Shown here piece after piece: positions 47,585 to 59,179 of a stretch of DNA of 64,000 bases. Made by a program: the position numbers and the translations under genes. The notes below the pieces were generated by a model, which saw nothing but the letters and a program-made list of their open reading frames with translations, had not been told where the DNA came from and did not search any database. Every line of letters starts with the position of its first letter. Within the stretch, counting starts at the first letter, position 1. The DNA comes from Pseudofabraea citricarpa (lineage: Eukaryota > Ascomycota > Leotiomycetes > Helotiales > Dermateaceae). The stretch covers positions 3,918,501-3,982,500 of the forward strand of contig JAPWGK010000001.1 in the NCBI GenBank assembly GCA_029641185.1, read 5' to 3'.

Positions 47585-49910
47585 ATGGCAACCTCCAACA
47601 TCCCCCTCCGTCGCCTGCGACAGACGACGAACCACCTCCAAGTGACAGCGCACGACGAGTTCGCGAACCTCTCCATCGTCCACGGGCCATCGTCACCGGC
47701 GCTGGTGTCCATCACGCTGGGCGACCTGATCGATTCGCAGAAGGAGATCCGCGCCGACAAAGAATGCCTGATCGTGCCGTGGACGGGCACGCGCTGGACA
47801 TATGGCGATTTGCACGCACAAAGCCGGATCCTCGCCAAATCTATGCTCGCCCTCGGCCTGAGGAGAGGCGACCGCGTCGGTATTTTGGCCTGTAATTGCG
47901 AGGAGTACGTCGCGGCTTTCTTTGCTGCCGGCTATATTGGCTGTATCCTCGTCGTGCTGAATAGCACGTACACGGCGCAGGAAGCGCAGCAGGCGTTGAA
48001 ACATTCTGGTGAGTTTCTGAAATCCAAAAGTCTGCGAGCGAAGAGAGAGAAAAAGAAGAAGGGAGAAAAAGAAAAAAAAGAACATCGTTTGAGATAGCGA
48101 ACTACTGCAAGCAAAAATTACACTGGCAAGAAATCAAGAGGTGGACACGACATGGAAGAAAAAGAAAAAAGATACAAAAAAATATGAAGAAACGTCACTA
48201 ACTGGAAGACTTCCCCAAACACAGGCTGCAAAGTGCTCTTCGCCGAAGAGAAGTACGACCGCCACATCAACACGCAGCTCCTGACAGAGCTCGATATCGA
48301 CCTGGGTCAGGACAACGAGCTCGAGCAGGTCATCATGCTGCGCGGCACTTTCGGGACCTTCGCACAGTATAAAGACATCATGGAGATGGGGCCGGCCCAG
48401 ATCTCCGACGAAGTGCTCGACGACGCCAAGCGAGACGTGCATCCGCACGACGTCGTCAATCTGCAGTTCACCAGCGGCAGCACGGGGAATCCCAAGGCGG
48501 CCATGTTGACGCATTAGTGAGTTTTCTTGTCTATCTCTATCTTGTATCTAGACAACCAAAAAACGGAAGATGGAGAAAACGGAAGATGAAGAGAGAAAAA
48601 GTACCACTAAGTGAACTACGTCGCTAACATGTAAATAGTAACCTCATCAATAACTCTCGCTCAATAGGCGACCGCATGTCCTTCACCTCGGCCGACATCC
48701 TCTGCTGCCCACCACCACTATTCCACTGCTTCGGTCTGGTGCTGGGCGTATTAGCATGCCTAACGCACGGGGCAACGGTGGTATTACCCAGCCCAACATT
48801 CAACGCCAAAGCAGTGCTATCGGCCCTCTCAGCAGAGAACTGCACCGCGCTACACGGAGTGCCAGCGATGTTCGAAGAACTGCTATCACTACCACGGCCA
48901 GCCGACTGGGCGTGTCCGAAGCTGCGAACGGGCATCGTGGCAGGGGCGCCCGTGCCGCGGCCGCTGATGGAGCGCATGCTGTCGGAGCTGAACATGAGCC
49001 AGTTCACGTCGAGCTACGGGCTGACGGAGGCGTCGCCGACGTGCTTCAATGCCACGACGCGCGACAGCATCCACCGGCGCCTGACGACGGTCGGCAAGAT
49101 CCTGCCGCATCTCCACGCCAAGATCATCGACCGCGACGGCAATATCGTGCCCATCGGCACCCATGGCGAGCTGTGCATGGCCGGCTACTCCCTCCAGAAG
49201 GGCTACTATAAGAACCAGGCCAAGACGGACGAGGTCATGATCCGTGATGAGCAGGGCATCCTCTGGCTGCACACGGGTGATGAGGCCGTCTTTGACGTGC
49301 ATGGCTATTGCACCATCACGGGCCGGTTCAAGGATATTATTATTCGAGGTATGTATTTCTCTTCTTTTCTTCTTTTGCTGTTTTTCTTTTGCTGCTTGAT
49401 ATGCTTCTTCCGTTCTGGAAGCCGAAGCCGAAATGAGAAAGAAACAACGGAAGAACGCAAAAAGAAAAATAACAACAACAACAAGAAGAAGAAGAAGAAG
49501 AAGAAGAAGAAACAAGAGCTAACACTTCCCCAAAATCAGGAGGAGAGAACATCTACCCCGTCGAGATCGAGTCCCGCCTCGTCGCCCACCCATCCGGTCT
49601 GATATCGCGCGCCGCCGTGGTGGGAATCAAGCACGTCAAGTACGGAGAAGTAGTGGGCGCCTTCCTCCTCCCCTCCCAAACCACCACAACAGCAACAGCA
49701 ACAGAAACTCAAGAAAGACCAACCGACGACGAGCTCCGCGCCTGGGTGCGCCAGGTGCTCGGCCGCCACAAGGCGCCCGCGCACATCTTCTGGTTCGGCG
49801 ACGAGCGGGTCGCCATGGCCGAGGTGCCGCAGACGGGCAGTGGGAAGGTCAAGAAGCACGTGCTGCGCGACGTGGCGCAGGTGCTTGTTGACCAGCTGCA
49901 GCAGCGGTAG
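47585..49910 (+). CDS. sidI: Acyl-CoA ligase, SidI-like (mevalonyl-CoA ligase of siderophore synthesis)
   Basis: Exons 47585-48008, 48225-48516, 48639-49348 and 49540-49910 (introns 216, 122, 191 nt) give 598 residues. ANL-family motifs: P-loop FTSGSTGNPKAAMLTHYNL (partly from splice 2), YGLTEASPTC, TGRFKDIIIRGGENIYP (formed at splice 3) and the catalytic lysine in TGSGKVKKH. The N-terminus has RLRQTTNHL at residues 10-18, an exact PTS2 peroxisome signal (R-L-x5-H-L), which supports this start. SidI of Aspergillus fumigatus is peroxisomal through a PTS2 and activates mevalonate for fusarinine-type siderophores. Together with sidA, the SidF-like gene and GATA sites, SidI is the best call. A generic medium/long-chain acyl-CoA ligase is the alternative. 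Introns are unusually long for this window. Confidence 0.85.
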
Positions 49911-50461
49911 CGGTAGTAGCAGTAGTGGTAGGCTGGTGCGTAGAAGAGAGGGGGGGTAATGAATGGTTTTGTAAAAAGGAAAAGGAAAAAGTTGAGAGGG
50001 GGATTTCCTTTTTTTTTTTTTTTTCTCTCTTGGTTTATGGGAGTTATTTTGGACGTGATGATTTGTTGTCTTCTGGCGAGCATAGATAGACTGACTGACT
50101 TTTTTTTTGTGTTCTGCCTTTCTTCCTGACGAGCATTCTTGGCTTGGAGAATCCTTGCATTTTGGACTTAGAACTGTACAGAGATAGAGATCCAAAACCG
50201 ACTCACGATTCACGCATGCATACAATTAGTAGAAAAGAAGGTGAGGTAAAACCATCATGTGTTGACTTTCAGCGACATCCCACATGTAATATGAATGCTG
50301 CGTGTTATGATTATATAGCGAGAATTTCCAATATCACACACCCGTCGCGTCTCGCTAAACCCAAAATCGAACCCAGCTGCTACTTGCTACAAGTACAAGC
50401 GACCAACGAAACCCACAAAGAATGTCACCACGCTCCACGTATCGCCCTATAAATTCCATAC
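49911..50461. other. Convergent gap between sidI and sidF
   Basis: About 550 bp between two 3' ends, with poly-T runs. No gene or clear signal. Confidence 0.5.
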
Positions 50462-51908
50462 CTACAACCTCTCCTTGACATCTTTCTTACTCCTCCCCTC
50501 ATACGGCGAGCCCACTGTACAGATAGCGAAATACCTCTCTCTCGAACACCGCACCAGGGCCGATCGCTTATGGGGCAAGTCGACATACTTCTCGACGTGG
50601 AATCCATGCAGGGCATCGAGCTCCAGCACGCGCGTGTTGCTGAGTTTAGGCTCACCCACGGCGGCCTGCGTGCGAGGGTCGTCCAGGAACATGTAATGCA
50701 TGAGCGAGGACCACCAGGCGTGAGCACGGTGTGGGCCTCTGAATGCCGTGTCACCCACGAGCGAGTGCCGGCCTCGATCCCAGTCTCCTGCATGGTAGTA
50801 TGCACCGAGATGATCTTCCTATAAGACCGGCCAATCATTAGCCTCTTATTTGACCCCATACTGCATCTGGAATGGAGGGGGGTTTGGGAGTTTGGTAACG
50901 GGCAAACTAAGAATTGATTTGTGAACATACCTTTGCCCAATAGACCTCAAAGTAAGCAAAAGGCGCGTCGTCGAACTTGGCAATGATAGTCAGCGTATGC
51001 GGATCCTCATGCAGCTCTTGTAGATATCTGCGATGGTGTTCCACCGTCCCACTCTCGTTCCAACCCGCTGCGACGCGCGGATCGTTCTGCCAGCTATGGA
51101 ACAGCTGCAGGTGTTCCGGCTGCGTGTAATCCAGTGCAACCATGGAGAAGTGCTCATTCAGGTGCGGGATCCAGCGACTGTAGATGGTGGATCCTGGGGC
51201 TGGCTTGGCTGGCCGCACTGGATGTAGTGCATGAATCCGCGCTGCTGGGAACTTGGTCGTTTGGGTCTGCGTGCTGGGGATAAGTGGGAAGCTTTCTAGT
51301 GGTTGTCGTTGTGACGCGTCACTACTAACTGGGAGCCAGACTGGACGAGTGCCGAATGGTGACCCAGCTCCTTGCCAGAATGAGCTGCGGAGGAGAACCA
51401 GGCCCTCAGTGGATGATGCAGGCGCATTGGCTGGTGATGGGTGTGGAATTGCAAGTCCAACTGCCACGAGCTCCCTGCTCACAATGTCTTTTCCTTCGCC
51501 AACCAGAGCAAGCCGAATTGTCTCCTCAGAGAAGTGTACGGTAAAGAGGGAGTAAATGATAAGCCATAGCTGAGCCACCGTTGGTGGACGGCTTGAGATC
51601 CAAGTGATAGTCGTAGATGGGCTTCTTTGGGCACGAGCCCATTGCGTGTTGTCTGCAATCTTGATATCCTGGCCCTGTTCCAAGCTGGAGAACGATAAGC
51701 CCGCGTCATGCAAGGCCAGAGGGGGAAGACTGTTGGTTCCCGACTTGTCGGAAACGGGTGCCAGCGCAAATCTGTACGATGGTGTGTTTCCAGCTCCAGG
51801 GACAGCTCGTGCATGATACCTCGTCATGTAAGGATGTGGAAGACATATGGAGAAATCTTCCCACGAGGAGATCTCTGGTGAAGCGGTGATTTCTGCTTGA
51901 GTTGCCAT
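50462..51908 (-). CDS. sidF: N5-hydroxyornithine acyltransferase, SidF-like
   Basis: Minus-strand exons 50931-51908 and 50462-50818 (112-nt intron, phase 0) give 444 residues. The C-terminal half is an IucB/AlcB-type GNAT acyltransferase domain: [34 protein letters not shown] (joined by splicing), [23 protein letters not shown] and the end [17 protein letters not shown]. The N-terminal half is a divergent degenerate copy, as in SidF. SidF transfers anhydromevalonyl from CoA to N5-hydroxyornithine in peroxisomes. The C-terminus is -KERL, not a canonical PTS1. SidL (N5-hydroxyornithine acetylase) has the same domain and cannot be fully excluded, but the neighbouring SidI-like ligase points to SidF. 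An ATCTGATAA site lies 537 bp upstream. Confidence 0.85.
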
Positions 51909-53332
51909 GTTGAAGGCTCCAATTGATATAAGGTTGACGCTGTCTCTATTGAGATATCAATTGAGTTTCAATGAAGCTTCCGGAAAGTAAGAATGCAAGG
52001 CTCCCAGGTGTATGTGATGGTGATCTTAGTGCAAGTCCGAGAAAATGATTTCTGCCAGACTATCGGGATCGTGTGTATGTTGGAATTCTGGTAATTTCGT
52101 ATGCAGTGGACGAGTTTGTAGATTGTTAGGAGAACTAGATAAGAGCTGTGCCGTAGAATCACATGAAGCTCATAGCAAATGAGAGTGAGTACATAAGCAG
52201 GAAGGAACAGCGACGTCGGTAAATTTCGAAATATTATCGCCGACAAATCGTTAACCAGCCAGCCACATTGCTTTTTTTCTTCTCTTTCCTTTTTTGGTCG
52301 TGAGACACTTTCGATGAATGATGTCAAATAAAACTGCCGATCACTCCCAGCCCTGTTGGCAGTGACTCAAGGAATGGAATAATGGATTGAGTGAGGGGTC
52401 TGAAATCATACCCTGACCTGAATAAAGAGGGGCTCGCTTAAGAGTTATCAGATGGAGCTAACCGGGGAGGCTGCAGTAGTGCATTTGAGAGCATTTTGCC
52501 GGCCGAGCCATCATCCATGAACCGTTCCAGACCTTGGCATGGGGACGTGTGGGTAGCAAGGTAAAGCCCCGAGTTCTATCTGCACGCCTTCCGTCCATCG
52601 CTCAGCAAATCTCTTCACATGCCACCACACCCTCTTGGACAGACCCTGCTTGACTCAATCACACCGGGATAATTAAGAAACGTCACGTCGCAGGCGGGTG
52701 GCTTTTGCCTCGAGAGAGATGTGCCGCTGTGGGCGGACGAGTTGGCTGAGACGATACGGGAGAGGTTGCTTTTGATACGATTTTGCAACTGCCGCCGATG
52801 CCGCAAGAGTGCAAGATTGCTTTGGTTGGTGACAATTGAGAGACAGCAGTCAGAATGGGGTCCACGAGTTACTGCAAGTGCAACCAAAAGCAGCCGTCGC
52901 ATAATTCATGCATTGTTGTACCTAAGACAACCCATTTTTGGTAGTCAAGTATCTGACTAAGAAAGGTCTTGTAACGTATGTATTGTTTGCTGGGCCTTTT
53001 TCGTATAACCTGCAACTGGCTGTTTTGACATTCAAGTCACAGTCATAGACTTATAATACAGCAACCATCGATAGCAAGACTCGGTCGCATCAGCCAATTC
53101 GTGCACATCGAATGCGCAGTCCCCAACACCGCGAGACGACAATTTGGTTTTGTGCTATGCGATGCTGTGTATCGCGGTTTGTAGCTAACGAAGTATATGT
53201 ATGTCGGATAGCTGGTTCGGTGATCATTCAATATGCATGTCAGTGAGCAAATTTTTGTGACAACAGGGACGCACCGCCGAGTAAAGCATATACTTGGCGC
53301 CGGATCGTTTCCAAGTCCAACAGTCGATTTCT
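51909..53332. promoter_or_regulatory. Intergenic region with sidF promoter
   Basis: About 1.4 kb between the sidF start and the 3' end of the next regulator, both on the minus strand. It holds an ATCTGATAA site at 52445-52453. No gene is visible. Confidence 0.6.
52445..52453 (-). promoter_or_regulatory. ATCTGATAA iron-GATA element (sidF promoter)
   Basis: Perfect match on the minus strand, in line with sidF, 537 bp before its start codon. Confidence 0.6.
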
Positions 53333-55920
53333 TCATCCTTCCATGCCACCGCCCATGGCATCATCTGGTACAAACACACCATCATATATTCGATATCCAG
53401 CAGTTGCGAACATCTCCTCCCAGCGGTCATTGTTTTCAAATGTCCAAGAACTCAAATCGTTGTCGTATCCCATGGAAGGGTAGAACTCTTCTTGGCCTGG
53501 TCCGATGGGCTGATCCCCAATCATTGTTGTATCGGGATATTGTGTGTTTTGTTCGACCTGTTGGAGCGGATCAACAGCCGAGTATTGCTGATGGATAATC
53601 GGCTTGATATCTTGACGATGCATATTCGCCTTGGGTTGCCGCTTTGCCTTTTCGTATTGCACTGCTACGTTGTTGAGGAATCGTGCCTGTAAAGCGCATC
53701 CGGTCCTTTGCGTTGCACATTGGCTCTCGAAGGTCTGGGCAGTTTTTCGAATTGCTTCAATCGATGATGCTTCGAACTCGTTGCTCAGGTGAGGGGGTAA
53801 TGAGAGGAGCAACTATGATAGCGGTTAGTGACAAACTTGACAACCGGCTATTTAAATCTACCTTAATCAGAAAAACAGCAGAGTAAGCTGTCATTACATG
53901 GACAGAGTCCTGAGCAAAGTATAGAAGTTTCAAGGGACCGAACCTGTCGGATATCTGTTTAAGCATATCAAGCGCAGCTGAAAAGCACGTCCAAACTGAT
54001 TGCTTCGAAATAGGTGCGCCGTTCTTAGATGCGAGCAGCGAGTTCTGTAGTGAATATGAGTTAAGCAGCAAGCGGAGATGCGTACCATAGAAACGTATTA
54101 AGAATGCCTGGCAACGATCTACGCGGTCTACCAGGAGGTTAGTAGAATAATTATGGCATTGGGGATTGGTCACTTACCATCCTCAGATATTGGATGCCAA
54201 TGCTCTTCCCACCTCGTCAAATTAGCGTTCAGAAGCTTCATAAGCGTATCACTTTGCTGGATATGGCGAGCTGATCGATCTGGAGAGACAAGCTCTACGA
54301 TTTCTGAGCTTAGAATTCGCAAGGTCACAAATGCGCATAATAACGCATCTGCTCCAAAAACTGCATACGGCTGTTTATACCAGTCCTGTGCTGTTGTGAT
54401 GAAATCATTTTGCTCAATCATGCACGGTTTTCCAACTTGTAAGCTGATACTGTAAGGGTTGAGATTTAGCTTTTGACGTTGAGGATGGATGAGGCGTCGC
54501 TTACCTTCTATCATAAACAAAAAGAATCAACCAGGTTCTGCGACAATTCCTTGCCTCCCGTATTTGAAGTTGGGTCTCACCTTCACGCGATTCCGCTGTC
54601 GTAGGCTCCAATTTGTGCCAACCCATCTCGATACACATCCTGATGGCATAGCCGATAAGTAGCCATGATCTTGTGTCATCAGGTTCTTTCCAGTAGGTCG
54701 AGACTAGAATTGCTTGAACCGTTTCTGGTGACTTAGTCCCCTGCGTAAATGCCTTTGCGAGCAGGAGTTCAGTGTGAACTCGAAGCTGGGAATGCAGAGG
54801 GGGGTGAAACGCCCTCGCCGCAGCAGCCAGAATACTCGTGAGAAGAAATGGAGATCTTTGCTGCACGTACTCGAAAGTATGCAATTGAGGATCAAACTGA
54901 CTTATAAACGGGTTAAGAGACCTCATAAAACTAATATCCATAATCAGCTCTCTGTTTCAGGCGTGTTTTCATAATCAAGCATAAGATGTTGGGTTTCCAA
55001 TTGGCTTGACACGATGCGGTTGGGATCTTCTGCATCTTGATCGAAGCAGTTCTTCTCCGAAACTCGCTCTGGAGTGGTTCTTACCTGTCGAAAAGTCCCA
55101 AGGCTATGGGGAAGTTCAGAACCTTACACCTGATTGGGTCATCAAGACTGAAGACTATACCCCCAGCGGGTGAGGTACCATTATTCTCCGCATCCCCCGC
55201 ATCCTCTTGGTCCGAGCCATCTGCAGTGCTCAAGACATTCTGCAACGAGAATTTCCCTGTTTTGGCGTTCTTGTGAAGTAACTCAGCAGGTTGAAGGGCA
55301 CTGGAATCATCCCAGATGTGCTTCGGTTCTGGCGGGGGGGCTGCAGGCCCGCCAGTGTATATTTTTGGAGGAGCATCCCGCAAGCCTGGCTCAATCATGG
55401 AATCATCATTCACAGAAGAAGTTGCCTCTGATTGCCATCGAGAAGCACTCACACGTGATTCATCTGGAGGCCCAATTGGAGACGCCTGGTCCTGATTTTT
55501 CCTTACCAACCTGTGGCAAAAGTCAGTGGCTGATATGATGCCAGTGAGAAACAAAGAGCGAGTGATATCGACTCCAAATGACATACCGAGTACCAGGCTT
55601 GCGACCCCGGCGGTGCTTTTCGAAGACACAGTCCATTGATTTGCGGATACATCGCTCGCACATGGCAGAGGAGGGATCTCGCCTACATTTCATCTTGACA
55701 CTGCGACATGGCAAGCATGCATTTTGACTTGGTGGAGTTAGCCAGTGCTCACAGACACATGGGATGCTTTGGTATAGGGGGAAGGTGGAAGCGGGGCTCA
55801 TGCGATCACGTGGGGGCGGGTCCAGACACACCTGAGCGACTTGGGGGCCGGCGGAGTGTTGTTGGTGGTGGTGGTAGTGGTGCTGCTGTTGCTGGCAGAG
55901 GGTTGTTGGCCAGGCTCCAT
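53333..55920 (-). CDS. Zn2Cys6 transcription factor with fungal-specific domain
   Basis: Seven minus-strand exons: 55832-55920, 55587-55727, 55085-55510, 54505-54951, 54178-54449, 53862-54127, 53333-53812. All phases agree and give 706 residues. The start is Ser/Thr/Asn-rich. The zinc cluster is CLPCRSVKMKC followed by CERCIRKSMDC (C-x2-C-x6-C-x8-C-x2-C-x6-C), then HRRGRKPG. The fungal-specific domain shows LNPFISQFDPQLHTFEYV, RSPFLLTSILAAAARAF and FVYDRSISLQVGKPCMI, each partly created by splicing. The acceptor of intron 3 is chosen because the frame upstream of it has a stop; that intron (133 nt) is the least sure. It lies 1.4 kb downstream of sidF on the same strand, but no array links it to the siderophore genes. 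Confidence 0.88.
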
Positions 55921-56432
55921 GGCGATGCTCCTCTTTCCAGCTTGGTTGGGCGGGGTCGGCGACGTGCTGAGATCAACGAGTAACAACACTGTTCGACGTC
56001 GTCTGTTGCTGTTGTCGCCCGTTTCCCGTTTTCCCGCCAGAAACGCGTCGCCTAACTACCGCCCCAGCGCTAACTGCATTGGGCGTGATTGGACGTTGGA
56101 CATTGGACAGTGGTGATGAGTAAGACAGCCATCGAGCCTCAATCTGATATCCAGCCTCTGTACTCCGGAACTTGGTATCCACTGCTCGTTTCCCGTAGTC
56201 ACAGCAAGAATGAAGCCATTCTCTTTTTCCCTCTATCGATTGCGTCCAAAGTCACGCACTCGGTGACATGAATGCGGCAAAGTTACCGGCCGGCGTCTCA
56301 AAGTCTTATCGTCAAGAACTGAGGCCAGGATGTACCGAGTACATCGTCACATGACCACATGCTCACGTGGACCAGCGCTCGATGGCTGTGTCTGGAGTCG
56401 CCATGTTTGAGATGAGAGACAGAGAAGGCAAA
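55921..56432. other. Intergenic region upstream of Zn2Cys6 regulator
   Basis: About 510 bp; no gene seen. An in-frame ATG at 55989 would add 23 residues to the regulator and is less likely. Confidence 0.4.
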
Positions 56433-57065
56433 CTAGAAGTTCTCTTTTTCTACAACATTCAGCCCTCGCTCAAACATAAACTCCCTGCTCTTGGCCTCTG
56501 CCCTGCGCTGCGCCTCTTCCAGCGTCTTGAGGATGCTCTCCTGGATCTCAACTTCCTTATCCGACATGTCCCTCTTGCCACTTCCCACCAGCAATGCCTT
56601 GCTCGCCGACGTGACAGCCTGCACGATATCGCCATCCACGCTGGCCAGGACATCCATCAACGCTTCGCCTTCCTCGCTATCCTCGTCAAATTCCAGGTCC
56701 TGAGCCTGCGCGACAATCTCCTGAAGCAGGACCAGACACTCAAAGCCAAGGCCACAACCCATCATCGCTCGGATCCGCTTCTGTATCCCCTCAAACGCTG
56801 GACTCGTGGTGATTACTTTCCCTTTCGATGCAGCCCCCGGTGAGGACGTGAAGAGTGTCGGCATGGATTTGGGACGGGTCTTTTGAAGCCATCGTTGTGC
56901 CTCGCTCTCGAATTGTTTGGTGAAGGTCGGGTCGGCGACAAGGATCGATCGCATGACGGCGCGCAGGCCCTCGGCTGGAAGGCTCGAGATGATGGTATCC
57001 GTCATCATGTTGATATGCGCAGCCTTGGCCGGAGCCCTGGTCTCGTCAATCGCGGGACCGGGCAT
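56433..57065 (-). CDS. Conserved-looking fungal protein of unknown function
   Basis: Single-exon, 210 residues. I do not recognise a named domain. It starts with a disordered stretch, then a helical part (SLPAEGLRAVMRSILVADP, about residues 29-47), then TKQFESEAQRWLQ. A central low-complexity segment with SMPTLFTSSPGAAS leads to a helical second half with acidic run DEDSEEGEALMDV, and a charged C-terminus, probably coiled coil (EIQESILKTLEEAQRRAEAK). No signal peptide or membrane segment. The LPAEGLR pattern followed by an alpha-helical fold makes a real gene likely. The upstream in-frame ATG at 57266 would add 67 residues with no family support, so 57065 is chosen. Confidence 0.65.
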   Translation of the reverse strand: MPGPAIDETRAPAKAAHINMMTDTIISSLPAEGLRAVMRSILVADPTFTKQFESEAQRWLQKTRPKSMPTLFTSSPGAASKGKVITTSPAFEGIQKRIRAMMGCGLGFECLVLLQEIVAQAQDLEFDEDSEEGEALMDVLASVDGDIVQAVTSASKALLVGSGKRDMSDKEVEIQESILKTLEEAQRRAEAKSREFMFERGLNVVEKENF

Positions 57066-57668
57066 GATGAGTCGAGGATGAATTGATGACTGCAGATGCG
57101 AAATGGAGGAGAGATGGTGTGCTTTTGGCAACGCTGGAGAGGAATCACAGAAATCAGGTTTGCAGGTGATTGTAGATATGTACCGGCTGGCTAGGGTCTG
57201 GAGTGACGGGAGCTCCGAATCAATTAACGATCTGGAAGCGCCTGCAGCAGATCCTTGCCCGAGCACGCTTGATTAATGCCCGATATCTTGGGGCAGAGCA
57301 ATCTCTGCACACGACGGCCGACGTCAATAATGGGCTCGAGATATGCTCTTCGTGGACATACAAACTTCGCCTTGGCAACCCTTGAGCAAGAGAGACCCTC
57401 CTTTTAGTGTGTCTTGAGACGCCGGCCATCAATTCCATCCGCTTGCCGCGACCACTTGGAGACCGGTAGCCACGGCCAGGTCACGCAGAGAGGACATTGA
57501 CATTGTCGTGATCGATCATCGTGGTATAAGGACCGCCTGGTGCCATTCTTCATTGCAAATAAGCCACTCACCATCTCGAATCCAGTCTCATCACATAAGC
57601 AACCAATTGCCGGGGATATTCTTCCGCTCCGAAAAAGCAAAGACATCGTCGTCGATTGCACAACCATC
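57066..57668. other. Divergent gap between unknown protein and aldo-keto reductase
   Basis: About 600 bp between two divergent genes; shared promoter. An in-frame ATG at 57540 would extend the reductase by 43 residues, which I consider 5' leader. Confidence 0.5.
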
Positions 57669-59179
57669 ATGGCAGCCGAAGAACCTCACGCCAATGGCTC
57701 GCATCCAATCGAGACCTTCCAACTAGGACCTTACACAGTGCCTCGAGTATTCGGGGGACTGTGGCAGATGTCGAGTCCAGCATGGGGAACGGCGCCCAGG
57801 TCAAAAATCATCAAACAATTCACCAAGCATGTGAATGCTGGCTTTACGGCATTTGGTATGCAGATTTCCGTCGCTTGATGGGCATCATAGCTGATATAGA
57901 TATCAGATATGGCTGATCACTATGGAGATGCCGAAGTCGTCTTTGTAAGTTGCTACATGAGCAAAATTCCCACATCACCAGACAACCTTTGTCTTATCCC
58001 AAAAGATACGAGGGCAGTAGCTCTTGGGGCAGCAAGTGCTTCCATGTGCTTTGTGTGAAGTCAAATGCTTGAATTCAGGTACTAGAATAACCGCTGCTGA
58101 GTGGTCTGTCAGCTCCAAGGGTAAATTAGCGAAGCTGCAGTGAGACTGCCAGGAGAAGCCCAATAATGAGATTTCTTGGCGATTGCCTCTCTGTACAATA
58201 TAACGATATATTCAGCGACTGACTCGCGGTGATAGGGAAAATTCCGTGCATCGCAACGCAACCCAGAATCCATATTCTGCGCAACAAAATACTGCATATT
58301 CCAACCGATAGCCATCACGCAAGAAGTTGTGGCGGCCAATATTACACAACGCAGTAAGCGAACAAACGGAGTAGACCTATTACAATTCCACTGGCAGGAT
58401 GTAAGCACTCAATCGTATTGCCAAGAAGCGACACACTAATGCAATGGAACAGTACAATGATCATCAATACATCCAAGCACTCAAGTACATCGGGCAAGAC
58501 GAGCGCGTGAAAGTCGTAGGCTTATGCAATTTTGACACGCAACGAATGGAAGAAGTTGCTGAAGCCGGAATTAAGGTTGTCTCCAACCAAGTCCAGTTCT
58601 CACTTATTGATTCACGACCCATCTTCGCAATGGGCGAGGTGTGTCAGAAATACAATATTAAATTACTTACCTATGGAACTCTCGTATGTTTTTAGTATCA
58701 ACTATTGTAAACAGTTGCTGACGTTCGTTAAGTGTGGTGGGTTAATTGCCGACAAATGGCTCAACCAACCTGCACCCGATTTATACGGAGAAAATTTCAC
58801 TCCCAGTCAACGAAAGGTAAAGAACCTCCATCAGACTGTCAAATTTGGTAGCTTACAAACGTAGTACTTCGAAGCTATCAATGTCTGGGGTGGATGGGAT
58901 TTATTTCAAGAACTACTACAAGCTCTTTCAATAATCGCAGCCAAGCACAAGGTCTCTATATCTAATGTAGCAACTCGTTGGGTCCTCGACTTCTCTTATG
59001 TCGGAGCCGTCATTGTTGGATGTCGTATGGGTGTCAGTGATCATTCAGACGAGAATATGGCTTGCTTTGGCTGGACACTGGATGACGAGGATCGCAAAGC
59101 CATCGATGCAGTTTTGGCGAAGAGTCAACGAGAAGCAATGTTTAAGGACATGGGGGATTGTGGTGCCGAGTACAGATAG
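57669..59179 (+). CDS. Aldo-keto reductase
   Basis: Exons 57669-57855, 57907-57944, 58236-58400, 58453-58683, 58733-58816 and 58865-59179 give 339 residues. The AKR tetrad is visible: Asp and Tyr in DMADHYGDAE (made by splice 1), Lys in FCATKYCIF, His in LLQFHWQD. Later motifs VVGLCNFD and GTLCGGLIADKW (spliced) and the NADP-binding stretch VGAVIVGCRMG complete a TIM barrel. It would reduce a carbonyl with NADPH; the substrate is unknown. The start MAAEEPHANG fits the family. Intron 2 is 291 nt, much longer than the other four (48-52 nt), and ends at the exon that starts GKFRASQ. It carries no recognisable element. Confidence 0.88.

Noticed and set aside
50462..51908. SidF-like gene as SidL (acetylase)
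   Set aside because: The same domain occurs in both. A SidI-like ligase with PTS2 next door favours SidF, but this is not a firm exclusion.
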